23,787 nt of DNA from Bacillota bacterium (GTDB lineage Bacteria; Bacillota; Clostridia; Christensenellales; CAG-138), in assembly GCA_023416895.1 (NCBI GenBank), contig JAEZGQ010000127.1, positions 1 through 23,787 of the forward strand, given 5' to 3'. The notes beneath the pieces are model-generated. The model saw only the letters and a list, made by a program, of their open reading frames with translations. It made no database searches and had not been told where the DNA came from. The position numbers and the translations under genes were made by a program. Of the stretch, positions 1 through 8,084 are shown piece after piece; the stretch's first letter is position 1; every line of letters begins with the position of its first letter.

Positions 1-11
1 GGAGGCGTTGT

Positions 12-488
12 ATGGAATTTAAGCTAATCGATTTTATCATATACATCCTCAACCTCGTGGTGTTCTTCATCGTTTTGCGGTCAATCATTTATAAGCCCGT
101 CAAAAAGTTTTTGAAGGAGCGCGAGGAAAAGATTAAGGCGCAGCACGAAGGCGCGAAATCCGAGCTTGAGAGCGCAAAGGCTGAGAAGCAGCAGTATGAG
201 GAGCTTTTGAACAATTCGCGCACCGAGGCGAGCAAATTGCTCGATCAAAGCCGCAGCGACGCCGAAAAGAGCGCGGCGGAAATTGTAAAACAGGCGCAGG
301 AGCAGGCTAGGCGCATCCTTGAGGAGGCGCGGGAAAGGGCCGCTGCCGAGCGCGCGGAAGCGCTTGCGGGCGTTCGCGGCGAAGCGGCAAACATCTCTTT
401 GGAGCTTGCAGCCAAGGTTCTTGCGCGTGAAGTAAGCGCGAAGGACAACGCGCGTATCATCGAAGAATACTTCAGCAAGGTGGGCTGA
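12..488 (+). CDS. atpF: F1Fo ATP synthase subunit b
   Basis: This 158-residue protein is the peripheral-stalk b subunit, which anchors the stator to the membrane and prevents the F1 head from co-rotating. One hydrophobic membrane segment spans roughly residues 7-27. It is followed by a long charged Glu/Lys/Ala-rich helix (about 30-145) with the heptad-like pattern of b-subunit coiled coils. A GGAGG ribosome site lies at 1-5, six bases before the ATG. Length is normal for the family, so no delta sequence is fused to it. The next gene begins two bases after its stop, and the order b-delta-alpha-gamma-beta-epsilon identifies the operon. The a and c subunit genes would lie upstream, outside the window, so ion specificity cannot be read here. 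Confidence 0.95.
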   Translation: MEFKLIDFIIYILNLVVFFIVLRSIIYKPVKKFLKEREEKIKAQHEGAKSELESAKAEKQQYEELLNNSRTEASKLLDQSRSDAEKSAAEIVKQAQEQARRILEEARERAAAERAEALAGVRGEAANISLELAAKVLAREVSAKDNARIIEEYFSKVG

Positions 489-490
489 AT

Positions 491-718
491 ATGGCGCTGA
501 AAGGTATGCTTTATGTTGCAGGCCCCTTTGATCAACCCGAGATCGACAAGGTCACGGAGCATTTTACGCTCCTCTTGGGCCAGCCAGTCGCGTTTGATGT
601 GAAGCGCGATGAAAAACTCATCGGCGGGTTTCTCGCGATGGTGGACGGCAAGGTCTACGACTCCAGCATAGCGGTACAACTCAAAGGCCTTGGCCGCTAC
701 ATGCTTGACAAGGAGTAA
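491..718 (+). CDS. atpH: Short ATP synthase delta subunit (C-terminal part only)
   Basis: Position between b and alpha, and the C-terminal pattern LIGGFLAMVDGKVYDSSI followed by a leucine-rich helix, identify this as delta (the OSCP family). In that family this segment forms the C-terminal domain that contacts subunit b. The protein has only 75 residues, whereas the family is usually about 175-180. The N-terminal helical domain, which normally binds the N-terminal helices of the alpha subunits, is absent. It cannot be hidden by a frameshift, because atpF ends two bases upstream and is itself full length. A Shine-Dalgarno-like AAGGTGG lies at the end of atpF. Its stop codon overlaps a possible alpha start. 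The alternative that it is a decayed remnant is less likely, because the conserved C-terminal motif is intact and the spacing is tightly coupled. Confidence 0.8.
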   Translation: MALKGMLYVAGPFDQPEIDKVTEHFTLLLGQPVAFDVKRDEKLIGGFLAMVDGKVYDSSIAVQLKGLGRYMLDKE

Positions 719-723
719 TGCAC

Positions 724-2241
724 ATGTATGATTTGGGCATAAACGCGAAGGAAATCGGTGCTTATCTCAAGGGCAGGCTGGAGAGCTACGAGGCCAAACC
801 CGTTGTATACGAGTACGGCACCGTAAGTTATGCGGGCGATGGCGTTGTGAAAATTTCGGGCCTTGCGAGGAGCCATTACGGCGAGCTCGTGGCGCTCGAC
901 AACGACGTTTACGGCATGGCGATGGATCTTGAGCTTGGCGGCGTTGGCGCGGTGCTTCTCAACGGTGTCAACGAGGTGCAGGTAGGCACGCGCGTGCGCG
1001 GCACAGGCACAGTGGTGGAGGTTCCCGTTGGGGACGAGCTTTTGGGACGCATTGTGAACCCCTTGGGTATCCCGCTGGATGGTCGTCCTTTGCACGCAAA
1101 GGAATATTACCCCATCGAGCGCCCTGCGCCCGCCATCATCGACAGGGAAAAGGTAAACGAACCGCTGCAAACAGGCATTCTCGCCATTGACAGCGTTATT
1201 CCCATCGGCAAGGGTCAGCGCGAGCTGATCATTGGCGACCGCCAAACGGGCAAGAGCACCATTGCGGTCGATACCATCATCAACCAAAAAGGTAAAAACG
1301 TTGTCTGCGTTTACGTCGCCATCGGCCAAAAGGTATCGTCGGTCACAAGGCTGCATGAAACCTTGATGGCTCACGGCGCCATGGATTATACCGTGATCGT
1401 TTCTGCAACCGCGAGCGATTGCGCCGCCATGCAGTACATTGCCCCCTATGCTGGCTGCAGCATTGCAGAAAGCTTCATGGCAAAGGGCAGGGATGTGCTG
1501 ATCGTTTACGACGATCTTAGCAAGCACGCCGTCGCATATAGAGCGATGTCGTTGCTTTTGAAGCGCCCCCCGGGACGCGAAGCCTATCCCGGCGACGTTT
1601 TCTATTTGCACAGCAGGCTTCTCGAGCGCTCCGCGCATTTGAGCAAGGCTCTGGGCGGCGGTTCGTTGACGGCGCTTCCCATCGTGGAAACCATGGCCAA
1701 CGATATTTCCGCTTACATCCCCACAAACGTGATTTCCATTACCGACGGCCAGATATACCTTGAGGCGGAGCTTTTCCACGCGGGCGTTCGTCCGGCGGTT
1801 AACGTTGGCCTTTCGGTTTCGCGCGTGGGCGGTTCCGCGCAGAAAAAGGCCATGCGCAAAGTATCGGGCAAGCTTAGACTTACGCTTGCGCAGTACAGGG
1901 AGCTTATCATTTTCTCCCAGTTCGGTGCGGACATTGACCCCACCACCAAAAAAGTCATCGACAAGGGTGCGCGTTTGCAGGAAACCCTCAAGCAGCCGCA
2001 GTCGACCCCATATAAAATGTCGGAACAGGTGTGTTTGCTGATGGCGGCGATGGGCGACTATCAAAGCCATGTGCCGCTCAACCGTATCCGCGAGTTCAAC
2101 AGCGGCCTTTTGACGCGGCTTCGCACGGTGTGTCCGGAACAGCTCAACGAGCTTGAAACCGCCGGAAACTTTACCGACGAAATGCAAGAGGGGCTCAACA
2201 AAGCCATCGAGGAATACGCCAACGGCTTTAAGGCGGTGTAA
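724..2241 (+). CDS. atpA: F1Fo ATP synthase subunit alpha
   Basis: This is the non-catalytic nucleotide-binding alpha subunit of the F1 hexamer, 505 residues from the preferred start. It has an N-terminal helix and beta-barrel. The P-loop is GDRQTGKST, near residue 170. The segment VSRVGGSAQ near residue 365 carries the conserved arginine that reaches the catalytic site. A C-terminal helical bundle follows. An ATG at 718 overlaps the delta stop, but the AAGGAG ribosome site at 710-715 is only two bases from it. The in-frame ATG at 724 has the usual eight-base spacing, so it is the better start. The N-terminal helix that normally docks on the delta N-terminal domain is still present, although that delta domain is missing. 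Confidence 0.97.
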   Translation: MYDLGINAKEIGAYLKGRLESYEAKPVVYEYGTVSYAGDGVVKISGLARSHYGELVALDNDVYGMAMDLELGGVGAVLLNGVNEVQVGTRVRGTGTVVEVPVGDELLGRIVNPLGIPLDGRPLHAKEYYPIERPAPAIIDREKVNEPLQTGILAIDSVIPIGKGQRELIIGDRQTGKSTIAVDTIINQKGKNVVCVYVAIGQKVSSVTRLHETLMAHGAMDYTVIVSATASDCAAMQYIAPYAGCSIAESFMAKGRDVLIVYDDLSKHAVAYRAMSLLLKRPPGREAYPGDVFYLHSRLLERSAHLSKALGGGSLTALPIVETMANDISAYIPTNVISITDGQIYLEAELFHAGVRPAVNVGLSVSRVGGSAQKKAMRKVSGKLRLTLAQYRELIIFSQFGADIDPTTKKVIDKGARLQETLKQPQSTPYKMSEQVCLLMAAMGDYQSHVPLNRIREFNSGLLTRLRTVCPEQLNELETAGNFTDEMQEGLNKAIEEYANGFKAV

Positions 2242-2243
2242 CC

Positions 2244-3122
2244 ATGCCTGCCATCACCGACATCAAGTACCACATCAGAAGCGTTAAGCAGACGCGGCAG
2301 ATCACAAACGCCATGTATTTGATCTCCGCGTCGCGCATGCGCCGTGCCGTAAAGCGCATCGAGCAGAACAGGGCATATTTCAACCACGCCGCTCAAACCG
2401 TGCGCGACATTTTAGCGCACAGCGGGAGCGACGCGGTACATCCGTATCTGCAAAAACGTGAGGGGGCCAATGCCGCGTATCTTGTGATCGCAGGCAACAA
2501 AGGACTTGCGGGAAGTTACAACCACGATGTTTTGGGACTTGCCGAAAAAAGCATTCGCTCAGGAAACGCAAAAAAGATTTTTGCCGTGGGTGACATGGCG
2601 GTCAACACCCTGAAAAAGCATGGCTTTACGGTGGACGACAGCCTTGTACACATGGGCGATAACCCGAGCATCGCGCAGGCAAGAAGGCTCGTTTCCAAAA
2701 TCACCGCCATGTACGACGCGGGGGAGATCGACGAGTTCCATGTAGTGTATACGCGGTTTTATAACTCGCTGCACCGTGAGCCGGCAGATACGGTGCTTTT
2801 ACCCTTGGAGCTTTGCTCGCTCATCAACGATTGCAAGGTTTCCTCAAAAGAAAGCTTTTCCATGCTTTACGACCCGTCGCCCGAAGAAGTGCTGAATGTG
2901 CTTGTGCCGCAGCTCCTTGTGGGTGTTGTATACGGCGCCTTGGTACATGCAAGCGCAAGCGAAAATTCTGCCCGTATGACGGCCATGGAAAATGCCACAA
3001 ACAGCGCGGATGAAATGATTGATAAGCTAACCGTACAGTATAACGGCATGCGCCAGCTCAATATAACCAACGAATTGGCTGAAATCGTCGGCGGTTCGTC
3101 GACCTTCAGAGAAAAAGGGTGA
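2244..3122 (+). CDS. atpG: F1Fo ATP synthase subunit gamma
   Basis: This is the rotor shaft subunit, 292 residues, a typical length. The N-terminal helix carries the family signature around ITDIKYHIRSVKQTRQIT and the Ala-Met-Ser-rich continuation. The C-terminal helix ends in the diagnostic NITNELAEIVGG, the region that forms the coiled-coil axle inside the alpha-beta ring. The start lies two bases after the alpha stop, with a weak AAGGCGG ribosome site inside the alpha gene, suggesting translational coupling. The middle part is less conserved, as usual for gamma. Confidence 0.96.
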   Translation: MPAITDIKYHIRSVKQTRQITNAMYLISASRMRRAVKRIEQNRAYFNHAAQTVRDILAHSGSDAVHPYLQKREGANAAYLVIAGNKGLAGSYNHDVLGLAEKSIRSGNAKKIFAVGDMAVNTLKKHGFTVDDSLVHMGDNPSIAQARRLVSKITAMYDAGEIDEFHVVYTRFYNSLHREPADTVLLPLELCSLINDCKVSSKESFSMLYDPSPEEVLNVLVPQLLVGVVYGALVHASASENSARMTAMENATNSADEMIDKLTVQYNGMRQLNITNELAEIVGGSSTFREKG

Positions 3123-3126
3123 TTCT

Positions 3127-4512
3127 ATGGCGGAACAACGCAATCGAGGCACACTCATAAAAATCGCGGGTCCTGTAATGGATGTACGCTTTCCGGAAGG
3201 GCAGGAGCCGCGCATCCACGCGCTTTTGTTTACCGAAGGCGACCGCGAGGTACACATGGAAGTTGCCATGCAGGTATCCCCGGGCGTGGTGCGCGCAGTA
3301 TCGCTTGAGGCGACGGAGGGCCTTTCCTGCGGCATGACCGTGGTGGACACGGGCGAAGGCATTACCGTTCCTGTGGGCGAAAGCGTGCTGGGCAGAGTAA
3401 TTGACTCGCTCGGAAGGCCCATCGACGGCAAAGGCGATATAAGCGGCAAACGGTGGGCAGTTCACCGCGAGGCACCGCCGTTTGTACAGCAAAAGCCTGC
3501 GACCACGCTGTTTGAAACGGGCATCAAGGTGGTAGACCTTCTTGCTCCGTATCCCGTCGGCGGCAAAATCGGCCTATTCGGCGGTGCGGGCGTAGGAAAA
3601 ACAGTGCTCATCATGGAGCTGATTCATAACATTGCCACCAAGCACGGCGGTTACTCCGTGTTTACCGGCGTTGGCGAACGCAGCCGTGAGGGCGCGGAGC
3701 TGATTTCTGAAATGACCGAGTCGGGCGTTCTCGCGCGTACGGCGCTTGCCTTTGGGCAGATGAACGAGCCGCCGGGATCGCGTATGCGCGTGGCGCTTGC
3801 CGGCCTTACCATGGCCGAATACATGCGAGACGAAATGAACCAGAACGTGCTATTGTTCATCGACAACATCTTCCGTTATGTGCAGGCAGGCAACGAGGTT
3901 TCCGCCATGCTCGGGCGCATGCCCTCGGCGGTTGGTTACCAGCCCACGCTTGCTACGGAACTTGGCGACTTGCAGGAGCGCATTACGAGCACCAAGCGCG
4001 GTTCCATCACCTCCGTACAAGCGATTTATGTTCCTGCAGACGACCTTACAGACCCCGCTCCCGCGTCCATTTTCTCGCATCTTGATGCGACGACGGTGCT
4101 TTCGCGTTCCATCGCGGAAATCGGTATTTATCCGGCGGTAAGCCCGCTCGAGTCCACCTCGCGCATCCTCGAGCCCGATGTTGTGGGGCTTCGCCATTAT
4201 ACCGTTGCACGGCGCGTACAGGAAAGCCTGCAGCGCTACCACGAGCTTCAGGATATCATCGCCATTCTCGGCATGGATGAGCTTTCCGAGGAGGATAAGC
4301 TCATCGTATACCGCGCGCGCAAAATGCAGAACTTCCTTTCGCAGCCGTTGCATGTGGCGGCCGCTTTCACAGGCGTACCTGGACAGTATGTTACCATTGA
4401 GGAAACCATCAGTAGTTTCGAGCAGATCGTAAACGGCGAAGCTGACGACATTCCGGAAACGGCGTTCCTTATGGCCGGAAGCATCGATGAAGTGCGCGCA
4501 AGAGCGAGGTAA
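3127..4512 (+). CDS. atpD: F1Fo ATP synthase subunit beta
   Basis: This is the catalytic beta subunit, 461 residues. The P-loop is GGAGVGKT, near residue 155. The catalytic-glutamate segment GVGERSREG follows, then FIDNIFRY (Walker B) and GRMPSAVGYQPTLATELG. DELSEED, the motif that contacts gamma, lies near residue 385. All key residues expected for ATP synthesis are present. It begins four bases after the gamma stop with AAAGGGTG as ribosome site, and ends three bases before epsilon. Confidence 0.98.
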   Translation: MAEQRNRGTLIKIAGPVMDVRFPEGQEPRIHALLFTEGDREVHMEVAMQVSPGVVRAVSLEATEGLSCGMTVVDTGEGITVPVGESVLGRVIDSLGRPIDGKGDISGKRWAVHREAPPFVQQKPATTLFETGIKVVDLLAPYPVGGKIGLFGGAGVGKTVLIMELIHNIATKHGGYSVFTGVGERSREGAELISEMTESGVLARTALAFGQMNEPPGSRMRVALAGLTMAEYMRDEMNQNVLLFIDNIFRYVQAGNEVSAMLGRMPSAVGYQPTLATELGDLQERITSTKRGSITSVQAIYVPADDLTDPAPASIFSHLDATTVLSRSIAEIGIYPAVSPLESTSRILEPDVVGLRHYTVARRVQESLQRYHELQDIIAILGMDELSEEDKLIVYRARKMQNFLSQPLHVAAAFTGVPGQYVTIEETISSFEQIVNGEADDIPETAFLMAGSIDEVRARAR

Positions 4513-4515
4513 GGC

Positions 4516-4923
4516 ATGAACAGTTTTCACCTCAGCGTCATTACGCCCGAACGCGAGTTTTTTAACGACGAGGTCGAAATTCTTACCGTGGAGACCATCG
4601 GCGGCCAGCTTTGCGTGCTTGCGGGGCATGAACCCATGGTGACGGCGCTCGGCGTGGGCGTAATGAAAATCAAGCTGCGCGGCGGAAAAACGCTGGAGGC
4701 CACGCATTCCGAGGGCTTTCTTGAGGTAACCAAGCGCGGTGCCATGCTCCTTTCGCAGGCCTGCGAATGGCCGGATGAAATCGACATTCGTCGTGCGGAG
4801 GAAGCATATGAGCGCGCGCGTGCGCGTGTGCGTGCCCCGAAAAGTGCCGACGAAGTAATTCGCGCCAAAATAGCGCTTGTTCGCGCAATGACTCGTATTA
4901 AGGTAAAGAAAACGGTAAACTGA
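4516..4923 (+). CDS. atpC: F1Fo ATP synthase subunit epsilon
   Basis: This is the rotor-foot and regulatory subunit, 135 residues, a normal length. An N-terminal beta-sandwich (about 1-84) begins with FHLSVITPEREFF and includes the conserved LAGHEPMVTAL loop. A C-terminal pair of helices (about 88-135) is rich in Arg, Ala and Glu. In the family the helical part can extend into F1 and inhibit ATP hydrolysis; whether it does so here cannot be judged. It is the last gene of the operon, followed by an intrinsic terminator 23 bases after the stop. Confidence 0.95.
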   Translation: MNSFHLSVITPEREFFNDEVEILTVETIGGQLCVLAGHEPMVTALGVGVMKIKLRGGKTLEATHSEGFLEVTKRGAMLLSQACEWPDEIDIRRAEEAYERARARVRAPKSADEVIRAKIALVRAMTRIKVKKTVN

Positions 4924-4945
4924 AGCGTAACCGGCAAATGTAATA

Positions 4946-4975
4946 AAGAGAGACAGGTGAAAACCTGTCTCTTTT
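4946..4975 (+). terminator. Intrinsic terminator of the atp operon
   Basis: A perfect 9-bp stem, GAGACAGGT (4950-4958) with ACCTGTCTC (4963-4971), encloses a GAAA tetraloop. A TTTT run follows at 4972-4975, and upstream A residues can extend the stem. It lies just after atpC and before the ribosome site of the next gene. Confidence 0.92.
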
Positions 4976-4996
4976 GCTCACAAGGGGAGGATAGTC

Positions 4997-5446
4997 ATGT
5001 TTGTGAATACGGAATTTTTACAGAACGACGAAATTTGCCTGCGGCTTGATAGAACGGCAAACGGCGATGAAGCGAAAAACTGGCTGCCCGCATATTACTT
5101 TACAATCTGTCGAAAGGACGGAACAGAACTGGGGGCTTGCGATTTCCGCGTTGGGCACAATGAAAACACCTATTACGGCGGGAACATCGGTTACGAGATA
5201 AAGCCAGAGCACAGAGGTCAACACTACGCGGGCAAAGCCTGCTTGTTGCTGTTCGAGCTTGCAAAAAAGCACAGCATGAAATACGTTGTTATTACATGCA
5301 GCCCTGAAAATGCCGCCTCGCGAAAAACCTGCGTTTATGCCGGCGGCACGCTCAAGGAAGTCGCGGACCTGCCGCCCGACAACGACATGTATCTGGAAGG
5401 CGAACGGCAAAAGTGCATTTACTTTTTCAGCCTTGGGGAATCGTAA
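4997..5446 (+). CDS. GNAT-family N-acetyltransferase
   Basis: This 149-residue protein has the GNAT fold pattern. The acetyl-CoA pyrophosphate-binding loop is IKPEHRGQHYAGKA (about 68-81), preceded by the strand GGNIGYEI. A later segment CSPENAASRKTC (about 101-112) has the N-x-x-S pattern typical of ribosomal-protein or small-molecule acetyltransferases. The substrate cannot be inferred. It begins after a GGGGAGG ribosome site (4984-4990) and just downstream of the atp terminator, so it needs its own promoter, which I could not pin down. It converges on the SDR gene, with only 40 bases between the two stops. Confidence 0.85.
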   Translation: MFVNTEFLQNDEICLRLDRTANGDEAKNWLPAYYFTICRKDGTELGACDFRVGHNENTYYGGNIGYEIKPEHRGQHYAGKACLLLFELAKKHSMKYVVITCSPENAASRKTCVYAGGTLKEVADLPPDNDMYLEGERQKCIYFFSLGES

Positions 5447-5486
5447 AATCCACAAGATAAGTCGTGCAGGAAACCGATAGCACGCC

Positions 5487-6221
5487 TTAAATCACGAACC
5501 CGCCGTTTGGGCTTATGACTTGGCCGGTCAAAAAGTCGGCCTTGTCCGAGGCTAAAAAAACAAGAAGCGCCGCAACGTCTTCCGGTTTGCCGATTTTGCC
5601 AAGAGGTGTCTGTTCGCAAAGGCACAAAAGATCCGCCTCGGAAAGACCACCGTTCATTTCGGTATCGATTACGCCCGGAGCGACGCAGTTTACCTGAATG
5701 TTTGAGGGGCCAAGCTCCTTGGCAAGCGCCTTGGTAAAGCCGATGAGCGCCGCTTTTCCTGCAGAATAGGCGACCTCGCACGACGCGCCGACCATGCCCC
5801 AGACGGAGGAAACGTTCAAGATTTTGCCCCTTTTGCGCGAGATCATATTCGGCAAAACTGCCTGGCAGCAATGAAACGCGCCGTTTACGTTTACCGCGAA
5901 CACGCGTGACCATTCCTCGGCGGTGGTTTGTGTAAACAGCCTGTCGAGCGCAATGCCCGCGTTGTTGACGAGCACGTCCACATGTGAAAACCTTTCCTGT
6001 GCCGCGCGAACGAGCGCGCGCGCCTGTGCTTCCACGGAAACATCTGCGCAAAACGCAAAGGCGTTTCCGCCGCGGCGGTTGATTTCCGTTACCGCTTCAA
6101 GCGCTTCCTTTTCGGAATGAAGATAATTAACGCACACGCCGTAGCCTGCGTCCGCGAAGGCGAACGCCGCGCTTTTGCCGATGCCGCGCGACGCGCCGGT
6201 GATAACAACCGTTTTTTCCAT
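5487..6221 (-). CDS. SDR-family oxidoreductase, FabG-like
   Basis: This is a short-chain dehydrogenase/reductase of 244 residues, the usual length. The NAD(P)-binding motif is GASRGIG (9-15). NNAG lies at 86-89, and the catalytic set is Ser139, Tyr152 and Lys156 (the YSAGK segment). The family resemblance is to 3-oxoacyl-ACP reductase, but these motifs do not fix the substrate. The ATG at 6221 is chosen because GGAGG precedes it by eight bases; an in-frame ATG at 6242 lacks a ribosome site. It is co-directional with, and downstream of, the acyl-carrier cassette, so it could act on acyl-ACP made there, but a terminator-like hairpin lies between them. That link is inference. Confidence 0.88.
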   Translation of the reverse strand: MEKTVVITGASRGIGKSAAFAFADAGYGVCVNYLHSEKEALEAVTEINRRGGNAFAFCADVSVEAQARALVRAAQERFSHVDVLVNNAGIALDRLFTQTTAEEWSRVFAVNVNGAFHCCQAVLPNMISRKRGKILNVSSVWGMVGASCEVAYSAGKAALIGFTKALAKELGPSNIQVNCVAPGVIDTEMNGGLSEADLLCLCEQTPLGKIGKPEDVAALLVFLASDKADFLTGQVISPNGGFVI

Positions 6222-6240
6222 AGCTTTTTCCTCCGCATCC

Positions 6241-6270
6241 AAGATACCACATCTTGCTGCATGGTTTCAA
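6241..6270 (-). promoter_or_regulatory. Possible promoter of the SDR gene
   Basis: Read on the minus strand, TTGAAA (6270-6265) and TATCTT (6246-6241) are separated by 18 bases. The predicted start would be at about 6234, at the edge of the GGAGG site, which leaves a very short leader. It lies between the hairpin at 6292-6330 and the gene. The match is modest. Confidence 0.3.
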
Positions 6271-6291
6271 CCGGCTGCAGGGGATGGAGGC

Positions 6292-6330
6292 AAAAAAGCA
6301 GGCTTCCGAATCTGTACCGGTCAGCCTGCT
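6292..6330 (-). terminator. Terminator-like hairpin between the acyl cassette and the SDR gene
   Basis: On the minus strand an 8-bp stem, AGCAGGCT (6330-6323) with AGCCTGCT (6304-6297), encloses an 18-base loop and runs into six T residues (6297-6292). It is about 267 bases after the condensation-protein stop and about 70 bases before the SDR start. It either ends the cassette mRNA or attenuates read-through into the SDR gene. Confidence 0.65.
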
Positions 6331-6596
6331 GGTTGCCACTTATTACAGTTTTGTTGCGCGCTGCACTTTGCGCGGGTTTGGCATCTGTTCGTGCAGATGA
6401 GGTGTTACCTTCAAAAAGGATCACGCACATTGGTTATGACTTCCAACTTCTGTAACTTGCGAGATCGTATCCTTGCCTCAGCAAACGGTTAAGTGAGCGA
6501 TTGCTCCCTTGCAATTAGTCCGCAAGCTTACCCAAGTTTAATCTTTTTTTAACTTGTACAACGATTGACGCAGAATTCCTATTTTTTTATGGTCAA
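6331..6596. other. Gene-free stretch downstream of the condensation gene
   Basis: No convincing gene is seen on either strand. It contains a small perfect hairpin, CATCTG-TTCGTG-CAGATG (about 6382-6399), and a T-rich patch at 6543-6551. No T-box, S-box or other riboswitch core was recognised. It probably serves as the long 3' end of the minus-strand cassette. Confidence 0.5.
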
Positions 6597-8054
6597 TTAC
6601 AGCACGGTAGCGGCTGCAACGCCCTGCTCCGTGCTGATTTCGAGCATTTCATGCATCAGTTCTCCAATCGTAATATCGGGGTTTGCAATGCCGGCTTCCA
6701 TCACCCTGACGCTTTGCTCGAACAGCGCTTGAATCTCGTGCAGATATAGAACCTTCACCATATACTCGAAGTGGAAGTCAAGACCGCCCTCGACAAGGTT
6801 GGGAACCACCACGGTATACAGCGGCATGGGGAAGCGACCGTTGCTGTAGTTGCCGAACTCACCCTGCCAGCCTTCGGGCAGCGCAAACGAAAGAGGGATG
6901 CAGGATAAGAACATAGAGGAGGTTTGTGTAAAAACCGATCTGTTTTCCCATTCATTGAGTCCATCCTTCGCGAGTGAAAACAGATAGTCCGTATGGCGTA
7001 GGATTTGATACTGCACCTGCTGCGTATGTTCAATCGCTTCCATAAACGTTTTATCCTTTGTGATAACGGTGCGCAGAGGAAGCCCGTTGGCGCGACAGCC
7101 GCCGGAGCGTTTTTCTGCGAGGGTAATTCTACGGTTAAAAGCAATTGAAAAGGTAACGTCGTCCGTTTCCTCGTTGATTTTGGAAAGATAGGTGCGCATG
7201 CCTAGGTAAATCATCGTCTGCAGGGGAATGGAATGCTTTTCGCAAAAGGAAAGGATCGACTCGGCTCTTTGTGCGGGCAGGTGCATTGTGTAATTTTCTG
7301 TTTTATCATTCAACAACGTATTTAATGTTTGATAACGAAGGTTCGGATCCCTCTTTTTGCGGCGCGCCTTATTGAGTAGCCGCATGCCGTCCACGCCTGC
7401 ATAAAACGTGGGTCCGTCCTTCGCAAATAGCTCTTTATAAAACTGATGGTGTTTTTCCGTGGCGGTCTCATCGTTGTATAAAAGAATCTCTTTTTTTAAG
7501 CACTCCTCATACGAGGATAGCGGTCGGGGCATCGGTGTTCCGTTTTGAAGTGCGGCAAGTACCTCAATCAGATCGCTGAAAATCAAAGCGACCGCATAGA
7601 AGTCCACAAGAAGATGCGTGATGTTCAAATAGACGCCAATGCGCCCGTCATAGGTCCGATATAAGATGACGCGATACGTTTCGCCCTTCATAATTTTAAG
7701 CGGCGTGCGTGCGTCTTTTATCAGCACGGTATCTTGCTCCTGCTTTGTTTTGCCTGTGAAATCCAAAACTGGTATGTTATTTAGTCTAAGCTCCGGCAGA
7801 AAATACTGCATTACCTTCTTATCGTGCTTTTCAAAACGGATGCGCAAGCAATCGTTGCGCTCGATTTCTATGTTCACCGCCTGCTTAAGCAGTTCAAAAT
7901 CAAACTCCTGGTTGAGAATCATGTAAAAGATGATCTGCGTGCACTCCTTATGAAGGCTGTAGCGAAGCTGTAAAAGGGGCTGCGCTTGCGTGCCGCAAAT
8001 TTCGTAATAGGTTTTTTGAGCGGCGCTGCCGCTGTCAACGGTACTGCGCAACAT
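6597..8054 (-). CDS. Stand-alone condensation-domain (NRPS C / PapA-like) acyltransferase
   Basis: This 485-residue protein resembles the chloramphenicol-acetyltransferase-like fold of NRPS condensation domains and PapA/WS-type acyltransferases. The core motif is THLLVDF, with His147 and Asp151 in the HxxxD arrangement. The first His of the classical HHxxxDG motif is Thr, and the Gly is Phe, as is common in stand-alone acyltransferases. It probably moves an acyl group from the carrier protein encoded upstream to an amine or alcohol acceptor; the acceptor is unknown. AGGAGG lies seven bases before the ATG. It is the last gene of the minus-strand unit, 30 bases after the permease. One 60-base line in it (7441-7500) is 37% GC by hand count, well below the flanking housekeeping genes. 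Confidence 0.78.
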   Translation of the reverse strand: MLRSTVDSGSAAQKTYYEICGTQAQPLLQLRYSLHKECTQIIFYMILNQEFDFELLKQAVNIEIERNDCLRIRFEKHDKKVMQYFLPELRLNNIPVLDFTGKTKQEQDTVLIKDARTPLKIMKGETYRVILYRTYDGRIGVYLNITHLLVDFYAVALIFSDLIEVLAALQNGTPMPRPLSSYEECLKKEILLYNDETATEKHHQFYKELFAKDGPTFYAGVDGMRLLNKARRKKRDPNLRYQTLNTLLNDKTENYTMHLPAQRAESILSFCEKHSIPLQTMIYLGMRTYLSKINEETDDVTFSIAFNRRITLAEKRSGGCRANGLPLRTVITKDKTFMEAIEHTQQVQYQILRHTDYLFSLAKDGLNEWENRSVFTQTSSMFLSCIPLSFALPEGWQGEFGNYSNGRFPMPLYTVVVPNLVEGGLDFHFEYMVKVLYLHEIQALFEQSVRVMEAGIANPDITIGELMHEMLEISTEQGVAAATVL

Positions 8055-8084
8055 AATCGTTCCTCCTGCAACAAATAGTTCTCG

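Noticed and set aside
697..2187. Long open frame antisense to atpA
   Set aside because: It is the complement of a clearly conserved gene, with low-complexity composition and no ribosome site; an effect of GC-rich codon bias.
3850..4707. Long open frame antisense to atpD and atpC
   Set aside because: Crosses two conserved genes on the other strand and has no recognisable domain.
5447..5486. Terminator between the convergent GNAT and SDR genes
   Set aside because: Only weak stems with mismatches (around CTTGGGGA/TCCACAAG and CGTGC/GCACG) and no T run on either strand.
6243..6596. Possible T-box or other riboswitch before the SDR gene
   Set aside because: No AGGGTGG-type T-box sequence or other known riboswitch core is visible; only a terminator-like hairpin and a small stem-loop.
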